Assembly: GCF_019399895.1 (NCBI RefSeq) | Contig: NC_091885.1 | Span: 2,206,501 to 2,270,500, forward strand | Direction: 5' to 3' | From: Cardiocondyla obscurior | Taxonomy: Eukaryota; Arthropoda; Insecta; Hymenoptera; Formicidae | DNA length: 64,000 nt | Shown here: positions 12,243 through 25,300 of the stretch, piece after piece | How the letters are laid out: each line of letters starts with the position of its first letter | How positions within the stretch are numbered: position 1 is the first letter of the stretch | Notes under the pieces: generated by a model | Database searches by the model: none | What the model saw: only the letters and a program-made list of their open reading frames with translations | Told to the model about the DNA's origin: nothing | Program-made: the position numbers and the translations under genes

Positions 12243-12874
12243 GTAATCGAACGATTCGCAGTGAAACTGAATATAGCTGATTCCAAATGCGAAGTTGCTT
12301 ACTTGAAATGCAAACGATATAGCTTATTCTCATTCCCGGATACTCTCAATGATTATGTAAGATCAAGAATAGGAAAAACCGATTGCGGAAACTGTTTTCC
12401 TATAATCTTCCAAGCGCAATTAAATTCGAAAGAAGAAGAAGAAAAAAAAAAGGAAGTTTCTATGAAAACGCTGATGAATGATTCAGATTCTATCGCGGCG
12501 GAATTTATATTGACGACGAGGCACATTGTAGGCTCGTTAACATTAATGATAAATCAATTTTATACCATCTTATATGCGCGATACCGTTGTCTCGCGTGCC
12601 ACGCGGCATTCTCGATCCACACGGATTATTTACCGCCATGACGAAACGCGTTACCACCTTTACGCGTGCCAATGATTTATCGCCCATCGTTCAGTTGCGC
12701 GCTGGCAAAGGCCGTTTACAAAACGAGTCATGGCGTTTTCGTGGAATACGCGCCACGAGATTAGGTCCGGTCCGGAGCAACGGGAGTGACGTTTAACGGC
12801 CATTGCCTTTAAAACTGTGACATCCACGCCGTGCAACAATATTTGCAGAACACGGGCCGTAGGTGGACCGTGCC

Positions 12875-12911
12875 GGGGGAGAGAGGGGGGAGAGGGCAGA
12901 GGGGGTAAGGG
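12875..12911 (+). other. Five G-runs, strong G-quadruplex candidate
   Basis: G5 (12875-12879), G6 (12885-12890), G3 (12894-12896), G5 (12901-12905) and G3 (12909-12911) are separated by 3 to 5 nt. This satisfies the usual G3+N1-7 quadruplex pattern on the plus strand. Confidence 0.6.
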
Positions 12912-15900
12912 AGCACGCGGGAAGAGAGGGCCGGAGGGATATTAACATCCGGTCGCGGGGATTTACGGCCCCATTCGCGTGGCTCCCGGGTCTCGGACGA
13001 TTTTGTAAAACGAAATGTCTCGTTAGCAAGTCGGTTACAGCCGAACGCATATACACATGCATACGACATACGAAGGGGATGTCGTAGATTACTCGTGGTT
13101 TTACAACGATCTAAATTACCCCCGCGACGTGCAGTTATGATGTTAACGATCCGATGGTGAAGAGAAAAAAAAAAAGAAAAAAAAAAGATCGGGAGAGTAT
13201 CGCCGAGTGGCTATATTTCGTGGTAAAAAAAAGAAATCTTTTCTCTTCGCTGTCGAGAAAGGACAATTAGTATCGGTTCTTCCTTGACATGCGGATAACA
13301 ATTACTATAATACGTATTATTTAATGTGCCGATAATAGGATCGCGTTAATTGCGGCGTAAATCTTGGGAAAATTATAGATCGAAATGACATTTAGACACA
13401 TTCTCGGCGTTGCCGAAACGCACGTTTTATTGTTCATGTGCGCGAGCGTCTTTTTCCGTAACCACGAAGCGGTAAATTTTGCTCGGTGATTAAGCGTCGT
13501 CTTGGAGACTTAAACGAAATCGCTCTTCGTCTCCGTTAACATCGAAACCCTCTCAAGATACTGCGCGTCGCGGCGCCGGTGCAGCTGTAAGTGATAAAAT
13601 TATTTCGACCTCTGGTTTTAAATAGAGTAAATCGCGCCGGGACACCCGTACGTAACGAAGAACCGCGTCGACGAGAAACAAAAATGGAACCAGAATGTTT
13701 AAGACTAGAATTATCTCGTGCGCAGGAAGCCGCTTATCACAACATGGACAGATTCAGAAATCGGGGACAGATTCGGCGACCATAATTAATCCGCGCGAGA
13801 AGAAATACGATTTTCAACGGATGTCAACACCTTCGTCGCGAGGAAATAAAGGCGACTGTTTTGGTGCAGGGAGACATATCTCGTTGCGCATCGCGTTGAT
13901 ATAATGCCCGCGATACATCGAGTGAATAAATGGACCTAGTGATAAAATTATTTAGTTTGCGACTTAAGTAACCTAAATTACGACGTATCCCGCGCGATAT
14001 ACGTACTGCGCGAGGGAAAAACTCTGCGCGGCCGCGGAGGCGCCGGCGGAGGAAGGCACCGGCGAGACAAACGGCTCGCGGGATAAAATTATTTCGACCG
14101 CGGATTAAACGCGGATGAATCGCGGGCTACCGTTTGCGGCATACGCGCGAAAGAAAAATGTCGTCGAGATTCCGCGAGCGAGCGGCTGCAAAATAAACGG
14201 TCTAGGTGCCGGCCGGACGGTGGAGGATGCGCGAAGGGTGGGCGAGAGCCGATAAATAACCTCTGCTTTATTAGCAAGATACACCGCAAGGTAGGGCGAG
14301 AGCGGTTAAATTAGCGAGAATATTAGCGCACATTTGTGCGGCTCGCGCGCCGCTGAAATGATGCACGTGAACATTAGCGTGCGTCGCGAAGACCGATGGC
14401 TTCGCGGATGGCGGTTCTCAAATAAGAAGACAAAGCCATTCAGTTTTCGAACAAGACGATCGATTCTTAGATGAATTATTATTAGTTTGCATACGGTTCA
14501 GAATCAAGATACAATGCGGCATTATAATTTTTTTCTTTTTTTTCTGCAAAGTCTATCCGTTAATCTTGTAATTTAAAGAGGCTCTTCCGCGTCATTTTCG
14601 ATCATTTATCTCCCTGCGCCTCTGAGTACGTAATCGCTCGCACATTTTAACACGTAACAGGCGCGCGCGAGTGGTTCCTTCCCTATGCTGATTCTGTACG
14701 TGCGATTTTCAGACGGGTTAGATAGAAGCATGCGCGCGTTTGTGTACAAGCCGCGGAGGGCAGTACACAGTAACAAGCTGGCAACGGTTCTAACTACTGT
14801 CCAGGCTGATATATGTGACGGAAAATTGTGGACGAAGGGAGCGTGAACGAGAAAGCGAGAGAGAACGGAAGAGAGCGCCCGGGGGAATGGTTGGCCTCTC
14901 CTCCTCGATCCACGCAGACGTTTCTCGGGTATTTTATTTACGAATTATTTCATTTGTCCAGCGTATTCTAATTAGACCGCCATCTCCGAGCCGCCGTCGC
15001 CACCATTCTCATAGTCATCGTGGTCGTAGATGCACCTCGGTCTCCCTTCCCTCCCCCCTCCTTGTCCGGCCGACGTTGCGAGACGCGGGGGCAATGGCCA
15101 CGCTCTAATTGCATTACGGAAACATGAGTTTCCTCCGGCGAAATATATCACGAAACTTATCGCGCCGCGAAGAAATTGCCGTGGGCTCACTCTTATGCAC
15201 TTCGGGCGCGAGTGCAAGCTTCGTAAACCCCGGAGTCCGCCTACGTCGCGCAACCCTTATACACCTGTACACCAGCGCGAATCGTATATCACGGCGCGCT
15301 CTTTCGCGTCTTCGCGTGCAAAAACGCGAGGGTGATTTCCCTGTCTCCCTTTCTATTCTGATTTTTTTTTTTTTTTAATCTTTTTAATCTCGAGATGGCC
15401 CTTCGCGAAAGATGCGCGGCCAATTTTTCTTTCTCGCACGGAGCAAAATGAATAATGATTCTGAAATTCGGATATCGTGTACAACGCTGCTAATTAACTC
15501 CGGGATAAATTAAATCCGCTTTCATTCACGTAGCGGCAAAGTTTATAGGAAAATGTATTTTCCGGCATAAATTTTGGCAGAAGTATCCGAAGAACGCTGA
15601 CACGTTGAAAAATACTGAATGTAAACAGCGAGCCTTTGCCAAATGCTCCAGGCCCACCCCGCTTTTTCGATCGTCGACGACGCAATTAGCACCGTTTCGC
15701 GCGACGAACGAAGCGGCAGCGGCTCCGTAATTACCGCGGCTTTCGCGTGGGCGACCAGAAACGCGATGGAAATAAATATAAACGGCGCGACCGCGGCGGT
15801 TGGCTACGCGAGGCATCGCGGCGTCAACTTCGTGGATCGCTACCGGTGGGTCCTCCTTAAACTTGATTTGTGCTCAATTACCGTAATCCTCCGTCCTCCA

Positions 15901-17096
15901 CGTTCCCGCTCGCTATAAGCCAGCGCGAGACGTTTGCGAATGTCGCGACGATTTTATTTATACGCGCCACGAAGCCAAACCAACCACGTCTCCGCGGCGT
16001 CGCGGCGCAGCGGAATGAGGGGAAAAAGAAGAAGAAAAAGAAAAAAAAAAAAAGAAAAAAGAGAGAAACGACAGAAAGAAAAGTGAAGAGAACGCCTTCG
16101 CATACTCCGTCGTGTACCGATGCAATTCGTTTCGCATTTTATACCCGAACGCGAGCGATCTCACCTTTCCCTGCGTCCCGCGTACACCTCCCCCCTCCCC
16201 CCCCTCCGGTCAGCTAGTCCCCGTCGAGTGTTCGCCACGTTCGCCCGATTCATCCCCGTGGAACGACGGCAACCTGGGATTATTTCGATCTTCGCCGCCG
16301 CTAAAGTTAGCCAAAGAGATTACTGCGGCGCGACACGATTTCATCCGCGGGAGAAGAGAAGAGACGGGGAAGAGAACTCGGGAGCGGAACGGCCGGGCTG
16401 TGACGCGACTACGTCGTTTAAATATCACGGTAAACAGGGGCCCGCGGTAATTCGGATGCTGGCGCAGGTGCCACGCGGAAACATCTATCAAGATGGCGAG
16501 ATTGGGGGTGCAAGACCCGACCCCATTCCCCGTCGGGGGAAAGGGTGAAGGAAATAGGGTGAAGGTGGATCAACTCGAAGAAACCGGGGGGGATTTCTAT
16601 CTCTCTCTCTCTTTCTCTCTCTCTCGTCGCGGGACAGAAAGGACTAAGCTTTCACGGGACGGCTCTCCACGTCGTCTTAACCCTTTCCGGCTAATACCGG
16701 ATCGCAGGGAATTAACGGTCGCGACGACGATCGTGTTCTCTAAAACCTGTCCTCGTAGGTAATGCGGTTGGCTGTCTAATAATTTACGAGTTCCGAAAAT
16801 ATCCGGGGGAAACTTTATTGAAAAGCGATTGTCATCGCGAAAGAGAAAACGTGGAGAAGTTCTCAGAACATAAAATACAGCTGCGCAAGAGCGCAACGTT
16901 TTGCTTCTTCCATGTGTGGCGAGTTAACAATTCACATGCTCCACGGAATCATTTATGAACTTCAAAAAGTAACGTTTGATTGCTTCGTTAGTTTTTATTT
17001 ATCTCTCTTTAAATAACAAATCGTGAAAAATTGAACGATATTTTGCCACGCAATAATTTATCTCGCGGCGATCTCTCTCGCGTACTTGTTCTTTTG

Positions 17097-17119
17097 TTTT
17101 TTTTTTTTTTTTTTTTTTT
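17097..17119. repeat. T23 homopolymer
   Basis: This is an uninterrupted run of 23 T on the plus strand in intronic DNA. Similar runs occur at 23346-23371 (26), 31244-31268 (25), 32772-32797 (26) and 50497-50518 (22). No flanking target-site duplications or element body were noticed. Confidence 0.8.
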
Positions 17120-19223
17120 CGACACATTATTTTTAGCTGTCTGTACAAACGTTTCGTAATCAACGTGTCGCCTGTATTCACTACGGTATCTGCGAATTGC
17201 CTACGTTAATGGTAAACGATTTGCGGACCGTAAATATATGTCCCCAGCCATTACTGTAATCGCCAGTACAATCGTGCCGCAACTTATCGGTCGCACCTGC
17301 GACGACAGCAGTGATGTCTTCACGAAATGTCTTCAAATGTGAACGGGGGTCTGCCTACTGGGACGTAGGAACGTTAAACATTTTCACAAGTTATTACCCG
17401 CGCAAAAATCAAGATAGCCAGCGAGAATACTCGAAAGATAACGGGATCAAAGATAGAATCGTGATCATTACCTGGCCGCTATCAAGCAATTGCGAAAGCG
17501 ATTCAAATACTGCGTCTATCGGTACGATGAAAAATACAAAGAAAAAAAAAAAAACTCAGTTAAGATATCTCGGGGAAAAAAATTTTGCAAAAGACAGGAA
17601 ATTACCCCAACGATCGAGAGAAAGAGATTGCGGAAGGTACGGTCGCAACTGACGATCTAGATACGAAAATCGTAAAGGTGCTACGTAAGAGTAACTAATT
17701 TAGTATCCAGCATGGTATTCTGCGCCAAGATTAAAGATGCGTAAAGTGAACGAGATGCATAAACGTTTTACAAGCTCTCTTTTAGCTGGAGTGCACGAGC
17801 GAGATATTTTTAAACGCTACGTGTTACATCCTTGCGGTACTTTGCCACTCAGTATTGTTAAGATACTTTCATATTACTAGAACATAAATTAAAATTCGTC
17901 CAAAGAAAAATCTCTTTTACAGTATAAGCGGCGGGGATTATAAAAATCAACCGCGAAGAAATAAATTGGAGAAAAATATGAAAATTACCCGCGGTGCATT
18001 ATACCGTAAAATTACGTAACTGATATTTCCGGTCATTGACGGTGTGATCGAGGCAAAATGTAACGATCCGGAGTAAATTTCGCTTTATCGTGGATGGAAA
18101 CGATCCTTCCACTTCTTAAGTGTAACACGGAATTTAGCTGTTAGCCCTATTCTTAATAACGGTGATTTTACAACTCACTCCAACTTAAGAGCAAACGACA
18201 ATTAACGTCTTCCTTTATACATACATTCTATATTTTATATATACTTTTATTATTTACTTTTCTCTTATCTCTTTCTCTAAAAAAAACGACGAAGCCAATA
18301 TCTTACGGGACCGTTCTTGCGAGCGCACGGTGGAATATGAAATTTTCTACCTCTGGTAATTTTAGCAAGTAAACTTTAACGAAATATAACGCGGGGCCGT
18401 GGGACGTCCGACGAAACCAAAGATCGTTTATCGACGGCGCGCGTGTCCGAGCGAATAAATCAAAGTCAGGAAATAACAATTGCATTCGGCGCTTCCTTGA
18501 GGTCGTGGAAAAACACAAATTACAGAAATCAGCCCGCCCGTTTGACTCGTTGACACGCATACGCCTACCGCGCCGTTTGTACTCGCGTGATTGGCGCGCT
18601 GAAATAATCAGCTCGTTGCAACGTCAACGTGCAATCGCTGGTGCCGAGCCCTGGTCGTGCACGCCTCGTTCCGTTTGATGTACGGGCGTAATTTCAGGGT
18701 GTCTGGAATTCGCATATGACACGTGCGACGTGCCGTATGATTCGACGCCCGTTCGCCGCTCTCATGCCCGCCGGTCTAGAAAAAGTTTCTCGCTTGGCAC
18801 GCATACACCGAGCTTTCGATCGTCGTCGCTTGGGAAGATCCGATCACGGTCGAGAGATAAATTTGTTTACACTTGCGAGCACGCAAAAGTCTGAATACAC
18901 CCTATAAAACTCTCGATTATCGCGTGTTTTTTTTTATGGCAAATGTTTAAGATGAAATATCCCTTGCCTTTTTCAAGAATTTATTGTCGTTTCTCCAGCG
19001 CGTTTTAAATTTATTAAAGATTCTTTTCCTTCGACCATATATATTAAAATTAGAAATGACGATCGATAATTTAAGAGCGTCGTGTATTAAACTTTTAAAA
19101 GGATAAAAACTTTTCATCGATTTCCTCACGAAATTATTAAAACGGTAACCAATATTTTAGCGTCTGGCAATTTTTAGCTGTTTAAAACGAGAGAGAATAT
19201 TGTATAAGAGATAACGCACTCAC

Positions 19224-19300
19224 CAGTTGTTAACTTGAAGAATCGTCAACCCCGTGTCCTGCGCCAGCTGTTTTTTCTGGTCTTCCGAGGGATACGGATG
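19224..19300 (-). CDS. hth: Internal homeodomain exon of homothorax (MEIS/TALE homeobox)
   Basis: Read on the minus strand, this 77-nt exon starts in phase 0 with HPYPSEDQKKQ and ends with TILQVNNW, the last codon (TG|G) being split by the donor. It covers the TALE three-residue loop insertion (PYP), helix 2 and the first half of helix 3 of a homeodomain. The order and residues match the MEIS/Homothorax family, whose proteins bind DNA in the nucleus together with PBX/Extradenticle. The acceptor is TTTTTGTTGCAG immediately before the exon (19301-19312) and the donor is GTGAGTGCG immediately after it (19215-19223). The length is not a multiple of three, so skipping the exon would shift the frame and destroy the homeodomain; homeodomain-less isoforms are known for hth in Drosophila. 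Neither the helix 1 exon (higher coordinates) nor the WFIN exon (lower coordinates) was found here. Identity as hth rather than another TALE gene is strongly supported by the residues; the species is not. Confidence 0.95.
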
Positions 19301-22300
19301 CTGCAACAAAAAGAATAAAATCCATTAAAATTAACATTAAACACGTCATCTCGCATATGTAAATGTAATCATTAACATAAAAAAAAAATTTTTTTTCTTC
19401 TTCGCGGTCTCACTTCGCTATCTTTATATCGTCTTGCCGACGAACAGACAGATGGTGAGCTTCCAAATAATTTATCGAGTGATTTATCGCACGCTGAAGT
19501 AAGTACGTAGAGACAATGCATCGCGCGCACTGACTTTTATCTACGCGACGATCCACGCATTACAGGCGCCGTATCGTCTAGATGCACCTGCGAAATATTA
19601 TTTATCGCCGGCGAGCAACAATAAAAAAAAGAAAAAAAAAGAGAGAAAGAGAGAGAGAGCCGGGCGCAGAAAGAGGAAGAGGAGGGGGCGGTGAAAGAGA
19701 CAGCGGCGCGGCAAAAAGTTCCTTTTATATATCGCGCACTCGGACGACCGCTTTTTATCGCGCGGTCACATCGACGCAGATGCACTCGTGCTACTCCAAA
19801 ACGATGCGCCAAGCCGCGACACGCCGTCGCTCGCGTCGCCTGTCTTTCGCAAGGGAGAAACCACACGAGTGCACATCGAAGAAATGAAAGATATCGACGT
19901 GGAAGAGACCGACAAAACGAAAGAGTCGTTTGAGCATGACTTAATTTGCTTCGTCGCTGTAAAAGAAATTACTCTAATATAAAAAGAAAGAAATATTAAG
20001 GTATCGTTATCAAATTTAATTTAATTAATATATTTATTAGATAAAAATGTAATATTTCATGTAGACGCGGGCCATTTCTGTACGTCATTAAATTTTCGAC
20101 CATCTCACATCCGTCATGGAATATTTTGGATAGATAAATTATAAACGTACACCGGAAGTTCCATCGATCTTGCGCCATGCAAACCTATAAATTCACGCAA
20201 CGTCCTGGCCGTTCTTTCGGGAAAAGTTACTGCGCGCATTAATATCGCAGTCGCGGCAAGAACCGAATCTTTCCGATGCTGTTACGCGGTCAACCCCGTG
20301 CCAAGCTTCTAAAAGATGTACGACACGCACATGCGACATTGCGCACCTGCACGGCTGCGTCAAATCTCGGTATCTTTGTTCTCGCACGATATTAACCTTC
20401 GAACAGTCAAAGCGTTTCTTTTTCTATTCCTGAAGAATACGTAACGCGACGTGAATTAAATTTCTCTTATAATAAAACGGAAGCTAATAATAAGCTCGTG
20501 GATGTAGATTAAATAATTAGTAGCGCATATTAATTTAAAAAGAGTTATTTATAATTAAAGACGGGGCCATTAATTTAATTAATTGATCTACGTGAAACTT
20601 TACTCGAATAGGATAAAATCTTTGCGGTTGAAATTGAACGACACCCGTACACCGAAGAGCATTAAAAAAATTATGCACGCGACGTACAGAAAACAGTCAC
20701 CGCTCAATTACATTACACCTGGCGATACGTATTAATTTCGCGGGCGCAGCTACATCTCAATTTTAATCTCGCATTAACCGTAATTATGAAATTAGACGCA
20801 CGTAATCGTTACAAGTAAGTAGTCCGCCGACAGTTGCGTTCCCAATGGAGACGTTCCCTCAGAAGACTATCTAAACGCGACACGCGAGGGTCATGTTAGT
20901 TAATTCTCTCGATGCGGAAGGAAAATGACTTCTCAACTTCTATCAAAGATTAATTCGACTGCCTTTCTACTTTGTCACTCCGCGCTTATCTTCCCAGATA
21001 TTAGCATGTAATTAAGAAGCACAATCGAACGTACGAGCCCGAGATTTGTTATCGGTTCTGCGCGGTGCTATCGATATAAAATCAACATTACGCAACGATC
21101 AATGCCCGGCCCGCGCAAAATTATCGCCTGGGACGAAAAGATTCGGGTACGCGCATAAAAGCCGGCGGCTGCGTCGCGGGCCGCCGAACCGCATCATATT
21201 TTTACATAATTAGCACGTGGCGCCCGCGGTATTACGTTCTCCCCCTACCCCCCTCCGGTTCCCCTTTTCACTCACGATCGTTACTTTTTGCCGAAGCTTG
21301 CGGTATTTTTGGACATTGCCGCAGCCCACAAATCCATCCCCCGTGCCCCTTCGCGACCGACGCTGTATCATGTTTCTTGGAGGCGAGCCACGGTATACAT
21401 ACATCAGAAGCGTGGCTCCGTTCCCTACCCGGCGTCCCCGGTACACCCCATTGTGCGCCGGTGTATATCCGATCCGAGCGATTCTTATCCTAATTAAATC
21501 GGCTGAGCGTATTGTCTGGGCGTAGAGTTTCCATCGGATCTCCGTGGATATCTAACGCCGCGTATAAAGCCGCGTCGTGCGGAGGATTGAGACGATCGCG
21601 GGGGGACGGAAGGAGGGGCCCCCCCCCTCTCACCTCTCACGAGAGGACGATCCAACGCGAATCGATGCGGGCTAAATTACAGATTCGTCGACGTGATCGA
21701 CATCCGCGTATGATATGCCTCAAGTGAATATCGGACAGACCGACAGACCGATTGGCAAGGTGCGAACTTCATTAAATTATCAAGATTCGAATCGATCACG
21801 TGTATCAGTTAATTTCCCCTTATTTTCCGTCAGCGGTATCGTAGATACGGCGAGAAAAATTGATACGCCCCGCGCGAAATTTATTTCAGCGTGCGTCGCG
21901 AGTAGCGTAGACGACGCTCGGATTATTTTTAATAAATAGCACCGCGAATAACGATTGAGCGACGTTAATTTTATGAACCAAGTATCGTAATGGCCATTCG
22001 TTTTGTGCGCATCGATCAGCGATATTAAACGCTTTCGAATCGCAAAAGTATGCGATATTTGATGATGATACTACAGTTTCTCTTTATGGCCCGGCTTCTC
22101 CCAGAGATAAGTTGCCGGTGGGTTCGTTGGTGTATGCATAAAACAATCAAGATAATTGTCGAAGCTATGTGGGGACTGCCTGGCTGGCTGCTTTCCACCC
22201 TCCGCGCGATTCGAGATAGCTGCTGCAAGCGAAGGAGGAAGCAACGGCCGAGGAAGGGAGATGGAAAGCAGGAGCTATCCAATTACATTGAAAACAATAG

Positions 22301-25300
22301 TCTTAAGTGCTCGTGGCGGTCCGTTCTGGGCAACCCCCCCAACCCTCCAGCGTCGATGCTTTTCCACGACGGTTTCCCGTTCCAGGCTGCGTTATGGCCG
22401 TGGCGACGAGCACGTTTGATTTCAAAAAGATATTATCCGCGGAATACTACAGTGTACAATATATTTTTCGTCCGCCTTCCTTTTCATTACCTCGTGCAAT
22501 ATTCCCGTAAAAATTTATTATATTATATATTATTGCTTAGCTCTTTCAAATATTTAATTAAATAATATATTAACGAAATATATTTTAACGTAAAGTTAAA
22601 GCGATGTTAATAATGCCGCTATTGAACGAAATGATCTGTTTGATTCTGTCTTCTTATCGAATACAAGTAAGAGATTCGAGACGAGAACGAGAAGAGAAAG
22701 AGAGGCAGAAGCGGCGGGAATGAAACGCGTCGCGTTGCGAGAGCACGACTCAGTGGCCAAACAAGCGATAAAATGAAAATGAGCGGTAAAAAGACAATAT
22801 GAAAACCATTTGGGTTTTCCCGAGGGTTGGGGCAGGAACGAGCCAGGCGGAAGCGGGGCTAAGTGTGTAAATGAGTCCGTAGTTTAGCCCGATTGCCTCT
22901 AGACGACCCCTTTCCGCGGTGCGCAAACCTCATCCACGGCTCGCTACCCTGATAGCAGCACCGGTATAGCTGAAATAACCGTAGTCTTCCTGAGGAGCAA
23001 ACTGCTCCCTAAGACAATTCTCGAGACAATGAGATCGTTCGTAGCCCGAATTCAAATCAGTACAAATAGACGATGGATTAAATGTCTGTATTAGATGCGG
23101 AGCCGTTTCTCGAATTGATAACCTCTCCGATACTTTTAGGGCCGTCCTCGGAATTATTCAATTACGACGCTAAATTGAATAAGATATCTAAATCTTACCA
23201 ATATAAGGAAAAATTGATTTTATTCGTTTACGAAGCGCGCAAAAAAAATATTTGCCGTACCAATCCGTCTCTAAGAAATTGCGTAAAAATAATTAGCAAA
23301 ATTATTTCCATTTCGCGAACGAGATGCTAAAGGCAGACGCCGTTATTTTTTTTTTTTTTTTTTTTTTTTTTGGTTTTTGTTTCGGAATCAGTACGCTCCG
23401 CACATTGATCCATAATTTCGCTCGCAGCGTTCCCGTGAGCGTGACAATTTGCTGGCGCATCGGTTCGATGACGGGAACCGCGCGTGTGCTGCGTCAGATC
23501 GTCGATGCCGGGACGGGTGGATGGATGCACATTGGAGCTCTTCCTGGTCTCGTGTCTCTTCGTGTCCTTCGTCGTTCCGGGATGTTACCCCATCCCGCGG
23601 TAACCAGGGCTCTCGGTGCCGAATGACACGTCGATGACGACCGCTGCTGACTCCGACTAACGAGCGGGGCGTTGGGGGCGTGGGAGCCACCAGAGATCGC
23701 GCCTCGTCATCACGCGCCTCGGGGTCCCCTCTTCCGCCTCGCGTCCAGAGAATTCATGTCGAGAGGATGAGGTCGCGAAGCCCGAAGAGGTCACTACGGG
23801 TGGCTACGTCGATTTCACATCACCTGATCATCGGTTCGTGCGGATCGGCCGCGTTGAGGCGAAAAAGAGAGAAATAGAGAGGGAGGGAGAGAGAAAAGAA
23901 AAAGAAAGAGAGAGTTGAGTGGAATCTTTCGTGACCGGCGAACTGACAAACGGAGGGTAAACGCGATGAAATAAATGACGATGGCCGCGATGCGAATTCG
24001 TCTTTGTCAGAATTACGATTTAAAACTGCCTAGATGAGAACCGCGCTCAGCCAGAAGTGCCGATTCCCAAGGTCGAAGTGAAACGTCTTCGTTCCCGCGA
24101 CGGCTTCACGTGTAATTACAACGGAAAGATGGGAACCAGCCAATTGTCACGAGTGAATTTCGCGCTGGAATTGCCCCGACCGGTCGAATTGATGGGATGG
24201 AAAGCGGGCTCTTTGCCGATGTGAAAATGAGGAGGAGGAAATGGCGGATGAGCGAGGGGCGGATATAAAATAGACGATGTCAGCGCGTCAGTCATCCGTA
24301 ATACCTTCATTCCGTTTGTCTCCCTCCATCAGTTGGTGGAGAGCACACTATATATGTATATATACATAAGGTATTTCCATGAGCGGACATAACTTCGTTA
24401 TCGCCTCAGAGGTTATTCAATTTCGGCGTTAAAATCTTCTAATGTGCCATTATTGCTTCGAGGGGTCACGACGGCCTCGCGATGCGGTAATGGCTTGCTG
24501 CACGTCGGAAAAACCTCAATGAAATTCTCTTTAAGACGAAGACGAGCCTGACATTGCGCTCGATTGACAAGAGTAACGAAAACAGTCTATAATTGGCCGA
24601 TAAAAAAAAAAAAAAAAAAACATTTTAACGCGTATTTCGGCGGAAAGTATTTATAATATTGTATGACACGTTAAGAGATTAATTTTTATCCGAAATTTTT
24701 TACGTGACAGACTATTTTTTAAAGACGTTTTGTGCCCCTTTGCGTAATTACGAACGAAACACAATGGTATGCGTAAGGTATGCGCGTGAACGCGCCTGCA
24801 GCTATGCGCGCCATGCTCGAGCGATACCAGATAAGCCGTACCCAAAGATGGTATGGTGCTCTGATGTCGACTCGTAGTAGAACGTTAACCACACGGCAAT
24901 GAGAACTCGACAAACGTGGAGTTCCATCTGCCAGATAGACATCGTTCCCCGACTTGCTTCGTCATTGCGGCGGAGCTTTCAATATGCGGCCGCTTACGTC
25001 CCTCAGATTCGCTTACTAATGATCGGAATGCCTTACTTCCGCATCGCTCTCGCTAAAATATTGCTATGCGTATCTAAATGGAAATATTTCCGGCAAAGGA
25101 CGATATAAAAAAAAATTGTATACATTAATTACATTAACGTAAAAGATCCTCGAACGTCAAGTATAAATATACATACGAGATAACGAACGTGTCGCGCGAC
25201 GATAAAAATTTAATTAAAAATTACCGCTTTGTAAAGATGTATATTTTTTCGGGGAGATCAAATCGATAAAACAAACAAACTGATCGCGTATAATAAATAT

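Larger units (their letters stand above)
4801..19223. other. Intronic DNA, hth downstream intron, no gene seen
   Basis: No open frame here shows a recognisable domain. AT-rich and GC-richer patches alternate, GC-richer near 5040-5460, 12590-13080, 13970-14420 and 14980-16460. The content is a palindrome at 5612, GAC/GAT triplet-rich DNA at about 5870-6090, G- or C-runs at 7959, 9539 and 12875, a 53-bp tandem duplication at 10688, an isolated plus-strand acceptor-like site at 12242, a pyrimidine dinucleotide tract at 16598-16626 and a T23 run at 17097-17119. On the minus strand I found no second homeodomain exon and no convincing recursive splice site. Confidence 0.65.

Noticed and set aside
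12207..12641. 144-residue plus-strand frame
   Set aside because: No domain, contains a Glu/Lys run from a GAA/A-rich tract, and no supporting splice or start context.
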